This document shows positions 11,563 through 22,130 of a DNA stretch of 64,000 bases, piece after piece (position 1 is the first letter of the stretch; the number at the start of each line of letters is the position of its first letter). This DNA comes from Porcisia hertigi (Eukaryota > Euglenozoa > Kinetoplastea > Trypanosomatida > Trypanosomatidae): positions 1,179,501 through 1,243,500 of the forward strand of contig NC_090589.1 of assembly GCF_017918235.1 (NCBI RefSeq). Direction: 5' to 3'. The notes below the pieces were generated by a model. The model did not search any database, was not told where the DNA came from, and saw nothing but the letters and a program-made list of their open reading frames with translations. The translations under genes and the position numbers were made by a program.

Positions 11563-12674
11563 CCAAACGAAAAAAAGGGGGAGGGGGACTAAAGTATCGA
11601 TGAAAGTAGTGAGTTAGTTATATATATATATGTATATATATTATATATATATATATATATAGGATCAGCGGGAGAAACAACCAAGATGGGGAGCAAGCAA
11701 GAAGAGCAACGGTCAATAACGCGTAGGACAGCGCATAAATGCGTGTTGACGAGAGTTCAGACGCACGCGCAGTGTGTGAAACAGGCCAAACGAGTGGTGT
11801 ACATCAGCATCAGCATAGAATGAAGAGAGGTCGTTCACCTAACGCGGAGTGATGACAACTCCCCGCAGACTTACTCTTAGCGTTCCTATGTGAAGCGATT
11901 GTAGGATGAAAAGAAAGAAGCCTATATGCGCAAGGCATCGGAGCAACACGAGCGCGCCCATACGTACGTTGCCTTCTCATCTCACACCTCTTGCATGCAG
12001 TCGCTCCCTTAGAACGTATCTCTTCGTTTTTTTTCCACAATCTCAACAGCATGAGAGAAGAGCAGTGCCCTACTGCTGGTCATCGAGGAGAGAGTGTGTG
12101 TGAAGAGCGAGAGCTGAGGTCAGTGGTGTTACTGCCTTTCGCTTTTTTCTGCTCTTCTAGACCGGCACCTCCTTGCCCCGTCACCACCACCATCCATCGC
12201 TCTCTCCCAATGTAGGCTCAACGAGCCGTTTGAAATGCGCAACTGTATAAACAGTGGGGATAAAGCGGAAAGAAAAAAAAGAGAGGCAAACATTAAAAAA
12301 CGGAACAACAAATAAGACGTGACTGGCTAATGACACATCGCTAGCTCAGAAAGGAAGCAGAAATATAGGTCTAGTAGTCAAGAGAATCACCAGCCAAGAC
12401 AGACATAGGAGGGGTAGGGGGAGGAGGGTAGGGGGTAGGGGGTATCGACAGTAAAACCCGTCTTCGCTCACTGCCCCCCCCACACACACACCGGCATCTC
12501 ACGATAGTTGGCGCCGCTGGTGTTTTCCCTCTTACTTTCCGGCTCCACAGACCCTCTTTTTCTTCTCGCTTTCGGGCAGGAGAGAAAGTGCTGATTCGCA
12601 ATTCGTCTGCAAGAGGGGAGACAAACGAGAGCAGTGGAGTAGACACGGGAGGGGGGGGGGGGGGGGCAGTAGCA
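11563..12674. other. Spacer upstream of SOD-fold gene
   Basis: Holds an AT microsatellite (11617-11661), pyrimidine-rich transcript regions near 12225-12300 and a 16-base G run at 12651-12666. No gene is supported. Confidence 0.5.
11617..11661. repeat. (TA)n microsatellite
   Basis: About 45 bases of TA dinucleotides with two interruptions, about 55 bases upstream of the SOD-fold gene start. Read directly. Confidence 0.95.
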
Positions 12675-14135
12675 TTAGTGGCGAGATGTGTAAACAACCC
12701 ATGACCCCACATCTGTATTTGTTGGGGGTGTCGACTGCCCCATCGCACACTCAGAGGGCCCCCTCCAAGGCAGAGAGTATTGAGTCCAGGGAGCAGGTAC
12801 AGCGAGCTGGTGAACTGCTACTATCACTAGTGCAGTCAAAGTGATCCCCGTGACAAGAGGTGGAAAAACGGAGATGCCCAGCAGCCCCCCCCCCTCTTGC
12901 ACCACAATGGAGACCGCTTCATTCTGCCCCACCCCCACGGATATCAAAAGGCCTGGCGACGCCGGAAGTACGTGGGGATACGCAGACTGCGAAGACGCAT
13001 CTCCCACAAAAGCACCAGTGGGTCGAGCAGTCCGTGAACGACGCCGTTCCAAAATGTGCGCAGCAGAACTGGCATAAGAGCCAGCCGGCTGCGGCGCGTA
13101 TTCAGGTACGTGTCGTGGAATGGCGCGTGACTTAACCGGTACCGCTGCGGCTGTGATGGGGTGATGGTACAAGCAACGTGCACCAAACGTGCAGCGACCA
13201 GTCTGCACAAATCACCTACAGACCTTCGCTGCTTTGCAACGGTGCACTTATCGATCCTGCTCCGCCGGGGTCGGCGTCGGTACACACCTGGTGGGCGCGG
13301 GATAGGCGCCGCCCTCTTCTCAACTGGAGACATCGGCGAAAGGCTCTTGGAGCGGTCTTCGAATCGCCAATGTTGGACAGCGGTCAGGTCACCGCTCTCT
13401 GATTCGTTCGACACTTCACTGGGAAAGCGAAGCGATGGGAAGTCGGGGTTGAACTGGACCGAGAACCGCTCATCGTCGGTGAACACGTCCAGCCCCCTCA
13501 TCGCCTCTATCACCTCGGGCGCTATCGATACTGTGGTGCTGCACGGCTGATGAGACGAAATGCGAGGGGTGACACAGGAGTCAGAGCGCCCTCTGTCATG
13601 GCTTCCCCAGCTGGTCATTGTGGAGCATAGCGATAGCTGCCCTGATCCCACACCCGCCTCCGCTGCTATGCACCCCCATCCGTGGATGTAGAGCCCAGCG
13701 ACAGGGACCGGTAGGAGCGCCCCTGGACCGAGGTGAGGCTCACCGAACCAATGCCCTTTATCGAGACTGGTCCCTCCCTCGCCTCTTGATGCACTGCGCA
13801 CGGGAGTCCCACGATGGTAACTCCAGAGAAGCTCCGCCACGCGTCGGCAGTGCCCTTGGTACGCATCAGCTCCTCCAGAGCCGAGTACAGCAAGGCGTTG
13901 GATATGGCAGCCGCCCCACGCGCAGTTGTGCTACTCAGCGCAGTCTCTGCGTTGTGAGAAAAGAGACAGCGGTAAAGGAGTTGGGCAGCCTCATACCATG
14001 AAAAGGGGGCCAGGGTGTGGGGCACGCGCCGTCCACGTACTTTGAAAAGACATCCCAGAGCTCACGGGAAAAATTCGTTGGGCTCCATGACGCCTTCATC
14101 ACCGTTTTCCTGCCCATCCTGCCGCGACGGTACAT
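12675..14135 (-). pseudogene. Broken protein gene, unknown family
   Basis: Open segments in three minus-strand frames tile one after another with overlaps: 14135-13935 (starts MYRRGRMGRKTV), 14025-13666 (contains NALLYSALEELMRTKGTADAW), 13840-12944 (contains EVIEAMRGLDVF and a hydrophobic PVLLRTFWNGVVHGLLDPLV) and 13208-12675 (contains a hydrophobic GISVFPPLVTGITLTALVIV). No single frame spans the region, yet each looks protein-like and base composition matches coding neighbours. The simplest reading is a host gene broken by at least three frameshifts; homopolymer sequencing errors are the alternative, as C and G runs occur at its distal end (12651-12666, 12887-12894). The ancestral product is not recognised; one or two membrane segments are possible. 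Confidence 0.5.
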
Positions 14136-15165
14136 CCCCCCTTGAGCCCATTGAGAGAATGGAGAGAGGGATGGAAAGAAGGACAGAAGCACAAATGACG
14201 TGAGCAAAGATGTGAGCTTGTTTGCTTGGGTGTGCACGCACATGAAATCTGAAGGAAGGAGAACAGACGCGTATGCCTTGTTGTACATTCTTGTGCATTG
14301 CGAAAAGAATGAGAAGAAAAATGCTTCACGAAGTCGCAAAAAAAAAACGCCTCATGGGCAACAAAAAACTGTTTGCCCTCCACCTCCCGTCACCCTCTTC
14401 TCTCTCTCTCACATCTGCAACCGCGCCAATGAGGATGTGTGGCTGGGGGTCTCACACCGCTTAGAGGGAGGTGAAAATGCGTCCGCAGAGAACCGATTCG
14501 AATGCGAAGACCAAAGCAGAGAATTCAACAGAGGGAAGAGAGGTGGAGAAGGGGGGGGAAGTAGGGAGAGAGGGGAGGGGGGGGGGGGCGCAGGTAGCAG
14601 AAAAAGAGGTCTTTGTGATTGAAAATTGGGGAAATTCAGATGAAAGCGCACGTAATCGACCCCATCTAGCGGGTGAGTGGGCGTACACACCGTTTGGTCC
14701 AAGTGGAGGAGGGCGAAGGCCGGTGAAGCACACGAAAGAGATAAACAAATATATATATATATATATATGTATATATGTCGACATACACGCTCGTGGCGGC
14801 ATCTCGTGGACAGGTGACCACACACGCACATACACTGCACAAAAGAATGTATGTCGGTGTCCTCGTTTTTTTCTCTTCAAGGTGTGGTGAAAGAATGCAA
14901 TGGTTTTCTCTCTTGCTGGATTTCTGCGCGCTGTTTCTTGTTTTTTGGGGGGGAGGAGAGGGGGGGTGTAAAGAAATCAAGTCATTGCGCGCATCTTCTT
15001 TCCAGGAAGCGTGTGCTCGTCACGACAAGCCAGAAAAACAAGAGCCCACGCCTCTGACGAGATGATTTGTTTTTGTTTCTTGTACTCGCCGTCGGGCCAG
15101 CGGTACGGAAAAAAAAACACCAAACGAAGACCATGCTCTAGCTTTGCTGTGGCTGTGGTCAGTGC
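14136..15165. other. Spacer upstream of the broken gene
   Basis: Holds purine-rich plus-strand tracts (14535-14590, 14940-14970) and a (TA)n run at 14748-14776. Nothing coding is seen. Confidence 0.5.
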
Positions 15166-15639
15166 TCACGCCTCCAGGAGCTGAGAAGAGGTATACCCGC
15201 CGCGGCACGTCACGTACATGTATAAAACAAACAAATAGTAGTAGCCGGGAATGCAAAGCAGCAAAGCACCCACAACCACCCCTACACCGCGCGCCTTCTC
15301 TTCGCAATACTGTGCGGTACAGCCGATGCCGACCACCATTAGCATAGTGCCTACACCCGACATGAAAAAGCCGTAAAGGAACTGCCTCCATGCGACCCAG
15401 TAAAGATGCTCAACACGCAGGCGTGCCTTGGTCGGATTCGCCGCGCAGAGCCACTCGAAAACGGTGCGGTTGGGGTAGTCCTTCGAGTTGCCGTCGATGG
15501 TACGGTAGAACGCATCCTCTTCCTCCTCTGACTCCAGGCTGCGCTTGCATCGGGCTTTGCTGGCACGACGCAGCCGCTCGCGGAACGCGCTGAGCGTGCG
15601 CGGTAGATGCTCATTGCTGCACTCGCCTTCGGTGGCCAT
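15166..15639 (-). CDS. TMEM230/TMEM134 (DUF872) family membrane protein
   Basis: A 157-residue protein if started at Met MATEGECSNE (15639); a longer in-frame start exists at 15984 but its extra 115 residues look like untranslated sequence. The C-terminal half has two membrane helices (about 86-108 and 116-140). The second ends in the family hallmark, an IPGYYYLFVLYMY stretch followed by RGGY, like the IPGxY...(G/R)GY pattern of DUF872 proteins. The N-terminal 80 residues are charged and cytosolic. TMEM230 proteins are small vesicle or endosomal membrane proteins; the role in trypanosomatids is unknown. Confidence 0.7.
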   Translation of the reverse strand: MATEGECSNEHLPRTLSAFRERLRRASKARCKRSLESEEEEDAFYRTIDGNSKDYPNRTVFEWLCAANPTKARLRVEHLYWVAWRQFLYGFFMSGVGTMLMVVGIGCTAQYCEEKARGVGVVVGALLLCIPGYYYLFVLYMYVTCRGGYTSSQLLEA

Positions 15640-16826
15640 CGCCTGCCACTCCTCGCTAAACCACAGACGTTTGTGGTTCACGAATACCGAAGGAGCTGGG
15701 TGCACGCTGCCGCTAATGTATGGTGACGGAAAAAAGCAGCAGGGGGGAAGAAGATCGACTTCGGTCTTCGCAACGTCACGCGCTTCAACAACGGGGCCTC
15801 CAGAAAACAAGAGCAGAAGAGACGAGATGTGCAGGGAGCGCACCTCAACGCTGCGGGAGGTAGATGACAAAAAAAAAAGCTGAACTTGCGGGGTTATGCC
15901 GGGGTGTCCACCGGTTGAGTCTTGCTGCAACGCAGGTGTACTTTGCAGCTTCGTGCTCGATTCAGAAAGGGGAGATGACGTCAAGAAGAAAAAAGGGTCA
16001 GCACAGTCATCATGACGAGAGTGGATTCACAACGCCAGCAGAATCACCCTCTGAGGGAGCGGTGCGCTACGCCGACGGCGAGGTATGTAGACCGTCTTTT
16101 TTTCAACCTACCACCGGCTTCGCTGATCAGCGCCTCCACCTGTCGAGTTGAGGAGTAAAGTCAGGAAAGAACATCACATTGGCGCCCCACACCCTCCTCC
16201 CCCCCCCCTCTTGTCGGAATGTCGCCTGCGCAGGCTTTCGCTACTCTACACTGTTTCCTTGCTTTTCGCTGTTCCTCGTTCGTATTTTTGAAATGGTTTT
16301 CTTTTCGGGGGGGAGACGAGGAGGAGGAGGGGGAGGGGGAGGGGGAGGGGGAGGGGGGGGTCTCCCTGTCTTGCCGATATCGCCATCGACGGCTCGCCAG
16401 ATGAGCGAAGGCAGTGTGGGGAAAACGAAGAGGCTTTCACGGTAGGGACACACAAGAAAAGGTGGGGCAAACACTAAATCATTAGCAACGCTACGCAGAG
16501 GGCAATGCAGAAAAGTGCGGGAAAGGGACTTGACCAGAGCAGGTCTGCAGTGCCGAGACCACGGCCACCTCATCCATGCCATGAAGATCAGCACCCGATA
16601 ACCTCCTTTCTGGTCGACTGGGCACCAAGAAACAGAAGAGGGAGGCCAATCGGAATTGAAGCAAACGGTTGGCAACATCTCACCACCACCACCACCACCC
16701 ACCCACCCACCCACCCCGAGCAAAGTGCTTTCGAGCACTGCGATTGAGCCTTCTCTGATGCTCTCCAGACCACACGCACACAAGCGAATGCACGCCGCCG
16801 CCCTTTTCACACTCCAACAGCAGCGA
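15640..16826. other. Spacer with G-rich minisatellite
   Basis: Contains the GGGGGA minisatellite at 16318-16362, a C run at 16199-16208 and a CCACCC repeat near 16681-16717. No coding sequence is supported. Confidence 0.5.
16318..16362 (+). repeat. GGGGGA minisatellite, possible G-quadruplex
   Basis: GAGGAGGAGG is followed by five consecutive G5 or longer blocks separated by single A, on the plus (template) strand. This satisfies the simple rule of four or more G runs of at least three bases with short loops. Confidence 0.85.
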
Positions 16827-17654
16827 CTAGAACAGCTGAGGAAAGTCACGCCGCAACGCGTCCATTATGTCGTCAGTCGACGAGCGAGGGTCCTTTGCAC
16901 GGCCTGCCGCGCGCACCATCGTCTTCGCAAAGCGCAGATCCTTTGCCGACGACAAACACGCCGACACCGCCGCCACCATTTCCGGCTGTGATGTGCGATA
17001 GCCTTGGAACATGGTGGGGTAATTCTTTGTAATAAATTGGTCGAACGTGAGAGTCGGATTCGTGCGTGCCGCGTTCTCGAACTCGGTCTTGATTCGATTC
17101 TGCTCACTCCGAGGATACAAAGCACGCAGCAAGAGAAAATAGGCAGCTGAACCGATTGGCAGCTCCCACCACGGCAGGCCTTGCATTGTGTAGAAGGTCG
17201 AGTTTGAGTTAGCCAGCGGTACCATTAGCATGAGCAACAGAAGAGCCGTGAGGTAAAACATTAAATTGAACATTTTTCGGGCCATGTCAGGAGTTACAGG
17301 CAGCTGACCTGCAGAGGGTGCACCACCCCCGCTGCCCATGCCCCATCCAGGACCCAACCCAAAGCCGCCACCCATGTTTCCCGCACCCGCACTGGAACCG
17401 CCTTGCTGAGGTGGCAGACCCTGCTGTATTTTCTGCGCAAACTGCTCGCGCAGGTGGCGCTCCCGCTCTAGCTCCTCCCTATCCTCCTCTGCGGCCGAAC
17501 GTTGTTGGGTGCTGTTGCTGCTAGTGCCGTTGTTAAAAGCCACGCAAGTGGTGTGGAATGACCGTTTTACCACCGCACACACCGAGCCGCTACACACAAG
17601 TGCGCATGACGACGGAAACGCTCGCAATGCAGACAAGGGGTGCCTGCTACGCAT
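16827..17654 (-). CDS. Mitochondrial membrane protein, unknown family
   Basis: A 275-residue protein from Met MRSRHPLSAL (17654); the frame continues upstream but only through low-complexity sequence. The N-terminus is rich in Arg, Ser and Ala with no acids and has a likely processing site around KRSFHTT (30-36), typical for matrix targeting. Residues 50-80 are a charged helix, 84-118 a Gly/Pro-rich linker, 128-150 a strong membrane segment, 165-180 a weaker hydrophobic segment. The C-terminal 90 residues are a folded-looking domain (FDQFITKNYPTMFQGYR; DDIMDALRRDFPQLF). I do not recognise the family. Its outline (presequence, linker, membrane anchor, soluble domain) suggests an inner-membrane protein. 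Confidence 0.7.
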   Translation of the reverse strand: MRSRHPLSALRAFPSSCALVCSGSVCAVVKRSFHTTCVAFNNGTSSNSTQQRSAAEEDREELERERHLREQFAQKIQQGLPPQQGGSSAGAGNMGGGFGLGPGWGMGSGGGAPSAGQLPVTPDMARKMFNLMFYLTALLLLMLMVPLANSNSTFYTMQGLPWWELPIGSAAYFLLLRALYPRSEQNRIKTEFENAARTNPTLTFDQFITKNYPTMFQGYRTSQPEMVAAVSACLSSAKDLRFAKTMVRAAGRAKDPRSSTDDIMDALRRDFPQLF

Positions 17655-18681
17655 GATGCTGACGCTAAAATGACCAGTGGATTCACAAAAAGAAAGGTGA
17701 TTCACACGCACCCCGCGGTAACAACAACAACAGAGAAAAAAAATAGAACGCAGAAAGTGTGGAAAAGGTAAAAAGGGCAATGAGACAGCTGGCACCCGAA
17801 GAGGAGTCGGGGCGATCCTGTACGTGATTGGGTACGCTTGCCGATATGACCTGTGAATAAATGCGATACTGTGTGTGTGTGTACGTGCGTGCAAGCGGCG
17901 TTCGATGCAGGGCCGCGATTTGAAACTGCCCAGCTCTAGAGATACACGTCGCGGTGGGAGAAGGGGGAAGAACGATTAGCGAGGCTTGTTTGATCATTGA
18001 TCCACGTGCAAGAATGTGGTGCACAGCATCAGGGCGGCAGACAGCAGGCGCAGAACTCAAAACACGAGCAAATCCAAAAAGGGGGAGTGGAAAAAGATGA
18101 AAGTGCATGTATGAACCTGCACAGCCGTCGACATGCGTCTCCGCATCGGGAAAGAGGAAAACAAACGGATGTAACCTACTAAACGTGGTCCCATAAAAAT
18201 GCAGCGAGGCAACAGAAACACCATATTGGGGGAAGAGAAAAGCCCTGCCCCCCCCCTCCCCAAATATCTGCGCTAGAGTCTGCGTGCGCTATACCCACCC
18301 GGATCTCTTCAAAACTGCTCTGCTTCGCTGTGTGTAACTGGGTACCTTAGTGGGTGTGTAGCACGTGTTTCTTGCTACCCCACTCGAATTCGAATGCATG
18401 TGGACCCAGCAGCACCCCCCTTTTTTTTTTACTCGACCCACGCAAATGCGAATGGACATGTCCTATAATTTTTTTCCTTCTTCCTTCCTTCTCTCTTGTA
18501 AGATGTGTAAAGAACGTTACCTCCGCCACGTCATCGCACACACGACGCATCCCTCCTCCCCTGCACTCCCCCACAGGGAGGAAGAGAGAAGAGGGCCAAA
18601 GAAGCATGACCTCTTGAAGCAAGCACGCCACCATCGAACATAGGGAGGGGGAGAGAAACAGGGGCGTGGCCAACGTGCCCT
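17655..18681. other. Spacer, no gene seen
   Basis: Includes an A/G-rich stretch at 17720-17785 (pyrimidine-rich transcript) that probably serves trans-splicing of the 16.8-17.7 kb gene. Confidence 0.5.
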
Positions 18682-19299
18682 TCAGTACAGCGCTCCATAG
18701 CTGCTCATCTTACGAATGTGCATACGAACCTTGACCCGTTTGTTATCGTACACCTCACGGTCAATCGCCAGCTCTTCGGCGCCGGGCAGGTATAGCCAGC
18801 ACCAGTTGTGGCCTAAGTCTTGAATGCCTGTTCGCCGATCCTTCTCCCTGAATTCGATGAGTCGTGGATCGATACGCACCTTGTACTGCTCCCACAATTT
18901 CTGTGCGACATCCTTCTTGCGCAGCGGGCAGTTGAGCAGCCACCCTTGGCCCCAGCTTTGGCGACCAAAGAGAAGGTAGCCTGTATTCACACGCCAGTAA
19001 ACGTCAAGCCACTGCCGCTTGCGTGCCGCAAAGTCCAGGAACTCGGCGTTTCTCTCAACGAAGCGATCATACTGCTCCGAGTCCGGGTTGTAGCACCACA
19101 CACCTTGACGGAACTCCGCGTTCGGCGCCACCGCGTTCCCCTCCGACATGTACTTCTGTGCCATCTCCCGTTTGATTAGACGCTCCTCACCGGCAAAGCC
19201 TCCTTGTGGACCGAGAATCGTGCGGGTGAAGATGACCGGAATGTACTCCAGCTGCAGCTCCGGGGCCATCTCCCGGAGCAGACGCGACCACCGCAGCAT
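18682..19299 (-). CDS. Mitochondrial ribosomal protein bL9m-like
   Basis: A 205-residue protein from Met MLRWSRLLRE (19299). Residues 18-58 (EYIPVIFTRTILGPQGGFAG, then YMSEGNAVAP) follow the bL9 N-terminal pattern VIL..D..LG..G....Y....L.P.G.A. Residues about 128-168 (KKDVAQKLWEQYKVRIDPRL, IEF, IQDLG) follow the C-terminal bL9 pattern of an IA..L...G..ID...I.L......LG stretch. The intervening part is longer and Trp/Tyr-rich, as expected of divergent kinetoplastid mitoribosomal proteins. The expected role is in the large mitoribosomal subunit near the L1 stalk. The match is by pattern only; a profile or structure comparison is needed to confirm. A longer start at 19455 adds sequence that does not look conserved. 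Confidence 0.55.
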   Translation of the reverse strand: MLRWSRLLREMAPELQLEYIPVIFTRTILGPQGGFAGEERLIKREMAQKYMSEGNAVAPNAEFRQGVWCYNPDSEQYDRFVERNAEFLDFAARKRQWLDVYWRVNTGYLLFGRQSWGQGWLLNCPLRKKDVAQKLWEQYKVRIDPRLIEFREKDRRTGIQDLGHNWCWLYLPGAEELAIDREVYDNKRVKVRMHIRKMSSYGALY

Positions 19300-20333
19300 C
19301 GCCGTGAGATCCGCGGATTCGCCCTCTTGAACGCACTTGTCTCGCCGCCTTTCTATAGGCGTCCGTAGAACGTCGCCCAGTGACAACGGCTGCCGCGTTG
19401 TTTTGTGGTTCCCTTCTTTTTTGATTGAAAGCCCAAAAGGCAAATGATGTAACACACGTACAAAAGGAAGGAAGGTACGCAGACGAAGAGTGGGAAAAGC
19501 AGCGAAGCGGAAATTTTTTGTTGTTGTTTTTAGAGGAGTTATATGTCATAGATGCAGGGAGTAGGGGAGGAGGAGGAAGGGAGGTTGCTGCATGAGATGT
19601 GTGCGTGCAGGCCTCGCGCGTGCACCGGTTCCTTTCGCCTGCCTTCGACCGCCGCCACAGAGCAGGCGAAGCTCCGTCGCAATCACGTCTTCGACAGAAA
19701 CGACAGTTGAGAGAAGAGAATCAAGAGGCGTGGGTATGTGGCTGATTTCATAGTGGCGTTCAAGGGCCTGAATAGAACAAGAAGAAAAGACTGAAGTATC
19801 ATGTGAAGACAAGTCTACCTCCTTCGTGTACTCCCTGCACAATCCGTCACCAGCATACCGCCCCCCCCTCTTCTCGCCAGAACAGTATGGCACTCATCGG
19901 AAAGCTGAATATGAGCCTCGAAAACAGACAGGCGGGGGAAAAGGGGAAAGGGGAAAGGAGGAGGAGAGGGGGGGGGGAGAAGCCCGCCCCCCGACGCCGC
20001 TCTCAGCGTTTCACAGAACGTGGAAAGTGTTCTTGAACTATTTGCTCAACCGTCAGCCAATGAAAAAAAGGAGGGGAGGGGAAGAAAAAAAAAACAGAAT
20101 AGCTTTGCTTCAGTGACAAAAGCAGGAGCGAGGGACAAGAAGTCCAGCGCACCCCTTTCCCCCTTCTCGGACACAACGGAGCCACACACTCCACACCTCA
20201 TTCGCGCGTCATGACGCAACACCGACGAGGCGCCTTGCGCATACAGACCGCAGATATCCAAGACCAAACCTATGCTATAGCGGACGAACCGACTCGACAA
20301 CACGGCATCTGACTGCGCACAGGATTGTGTGAA
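19300..20333. other. Spacer with an unresolved short open frame
   Basis: Purine-rich plus-strand stretches (19935-19985, 20055-20100) suggest a trans-splice signal. A minus-strand frame at 19546-19893 is discussed in the findings but is not called as a gene. Confidence 0.4.
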
Positions 20334-21950
20334 TCACTTTCGACGCTTGTCGGGTGTCGGGCGGTAATCACACACGCTCGCCTCCGTCGTAATCATTAGT
20401 CCAGCCACGGAGGCGGCATCAACTACGCAGGACCGCACCACGCGGAGCGGGTCCACAATGCCGGCTTCAAACATGTCCACATACGCGCTGTTCTGCGCAT
20501 CGTATCCCATAGAAGTCTCTTGATACTCAAGGACATTCTCAACCGTCACGGCGCCTTCTTCGCCAGCGTTTTCGCTGATCTTTTTCAGCGGAAGACGAAC
20601 AGCATTGCGCACAATCTGAATGCCAGTGCGGCGGTCCTGCTCCATCTCCTCATCGCTAAGCAACACCTCATCAAGCTTCTTCGAGGCGTGTAAAAGAGCC
20701 GCTCCGCCGCCAGCCACAATGCCCTCGCCGAGCGCGTTGCGGGCCGCGTTGAGCGCGTCAACCACGCGATCCTTCGATTCGCACAATTCAATTGCAGAGC
20801 GACCACCTACACGAATGACGGCGTAGGTATTATTAAGTTTCGATATGCGCTCCCTCATAGCCTCTCGGCTCTCCTCCGTCATGAGACGCCCCAGTCGACT
20901 CTGCAGAAGTCGGACACGCGCTGACGTGTCACCGGCGCCGCAGAGGACAGTGTAGTCCATGGTCTGCTCCATGTGCTTTGCAGACCCCAGCAGGCACTCC
21001 ACTTGATCCACATAGCCGACGGAGCTGACCTTCTCCACTTTGCATTGGCAAGAGCAGGCAACATCATGCAGTTCTTCCTCTTTCAGCTCTGGCACGCACA
21101 CCACGCCGCACTTGACGATGCCACGCCCGTGGTTTTGAATGACTGTCTGAAGCACCGGTTCAGAAAAAGAGGGACCGACCACGACCAACGGTCGCTGCTT
21201 CGCCCGTGCCACTTCCAGGAGCCGCACCACATCCCGCACCGCCTCCAGCGGCTGTGCAGTGACGAAAACCAGCGGGTTGTCTAACCTACTGCGCAGCTGG
21301 GTGCTATCCGTCATGAGGGCACTGGAAACAAATCCGTGCTCGGTGCTCCAGCCATCGTGCCTCGACCACTCTGTTGTGGCTGTGTTGCCGTCTAGGACAG
21401 AAATAAAACCGTTGACGCCGACTGCCTGCACCGCCTGCGCAATCAGGGTGCCAAGGAATCGCTCACCGTTCGCGCTGATGGTGGCTACATTCTCAAGCAT
21501 CGCGAGGTCCTTGACGGGGCGGGTCTGCTCAGCCAAGTCATCGAGGATAATTGTGACGGCCGTGTCGATGCCGCGCTTGAGGTCCATCGGGTTGGCGCCG
21601 GTTGCGACACTCTTGTAGCCCTCGGCGAAGATACTCCAGGCAAGGATGGTCGCCGTCGTCGTGCCATCTCCTGCCACATCATTAGTTTTGCCAGCCACCT
21701 GTCGAATTAACTTCGCTCCAATGTCTTCAAACTGGTCGTGGAACTCGATCGAACGGGCCACCGTAACGCCATCCTTGGTGATCTTCGGCTCTCCGTTTGG
21801 TTGCCGGATGATCACATTCCGGCCCTTGGGGCCCAGTGTCACTCCCACGGCAGTGGCGATACGCTCGATGCCGGATAGCATCAGCTGCCGTGCCTCTCCA
21901 CCGAACTCGATGGACTTGCCCCTCGCCCAGCGGCGCGATAAAAAAAACAT
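20334..21950 (-). CDS. HSP60: Divergent mitochondrial chaperonin HSP60 (Cpn60) paralogue
   Basis: A 538-residue group I chaperonin from Met MFFLSRRWARG (21950); the upstream in-frame extension lacks similarity. Alignment to GroEL starts at SIEFGGEARQLML. ATP-site motifs are intact: LGPKGRNVII (with ITKDGVTVA after it) and the GDGTTTATILA loop; the second nucleotide motif EGIVAGGGAALL is present, as is the C-terminal ASVAGLMITTEASV. The protein ends in DKRRK, without the GGM repeat tail of canonical HSP60. The apical domain is noticeably divergent. The short Arg-rich N-terminus should act as a mitochondrial presequence. Trypanosomatids are known to carry several HSP60 paralogues, and this is one of the diverged ones rather than the main copy. 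It should fold imported matrix proteins or have a specialised client set. Confidence 0.9.
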   Translation of the reverse strand: MFFLSRRWARGKSIEFGGEARQLMLSGIERIATAVGVTLGPKGRNVIIRQPNGEPKITKDGVTVARSIEFHDQFEDIGAKLIRQVAGKTNDVAGDGTTTATILAWSIFAEGYKSVATGANPMDLKRGIDTAVTIILDDLAEQTRPVKDLAMLENVATISANGERFLGTLIAQAVQAVGVNGFISVLDGNTATTEWSRHDGWSTEHGFVSSALMTDSTQLRSRLDNPLVFVTAQPLEAVRDVVRLLEVARAKQRPLVVVGPSFSEPVLQTVIQNHGRGIVKCGVVCVPELKEEELHDVACSCQCKVEKVSSVGYVDQVECLLGSAKHMEQTMDYTVLCGAGDTSARVRLLQSRLGRLMTEESREAMRERISKLNNTYAVIRVGGRSAIELCESKDRVVDALNAARNALGEGIVAGGGAALLHASKKLDEVLLSDEEMEQDRRTGIQIVRNAVRLPLKKISENAGEEGAVTVENVLEYQETSMGYDAQNSAYVDMFEAGIVDPLRVVRSCVVDAASVAGLMITTEASVCDYRPTPDKRRK

Positions 21951-22088
21951 CTGTCGCGTCGAGGCGTTTAGGCACGTGCAATCTGTACCTCGACCAGGAT
22001 ACGCAGAGAGACGGTATGGGGTACAGCAGCACACTGTGAAGAAGCGAGCAATCCGACAAAGTGAGTACGCCTGCGCTACACATCTTGG

Positions 22089-22130
22089 GTCTCCCATGCA
22101 CGTGTGGCGCATGCATAAAAAAAAAAGAGA
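22089..22130 (-). promoter_or_regulatory. Predicted trans-splice signal of HSP60
   Basis: A T-run with flanking pyrimidines on the minus strand of 22117-22130 is followed by the first AG at 22092-22091, giving a 5' UTR of about 140 bases. Confidence 0.45.

Noticed and set aside
14461-14980. Open frames on both strands around the (TA)n run
   Set aside because: Tyr-Ile repeats and Pro/Ser runs come from microsatellites and pyrimidine tracts; no coding signal.
19750-19800. The TTCTATTCAG sequence as the 3' end of a cis-spliced intron
   Set aside because: Cis introns are extremely rare in trypanosomatids and no plausible 5' splice site with a coding exon is seen upstream; a trans-splice acceptor explains it better.
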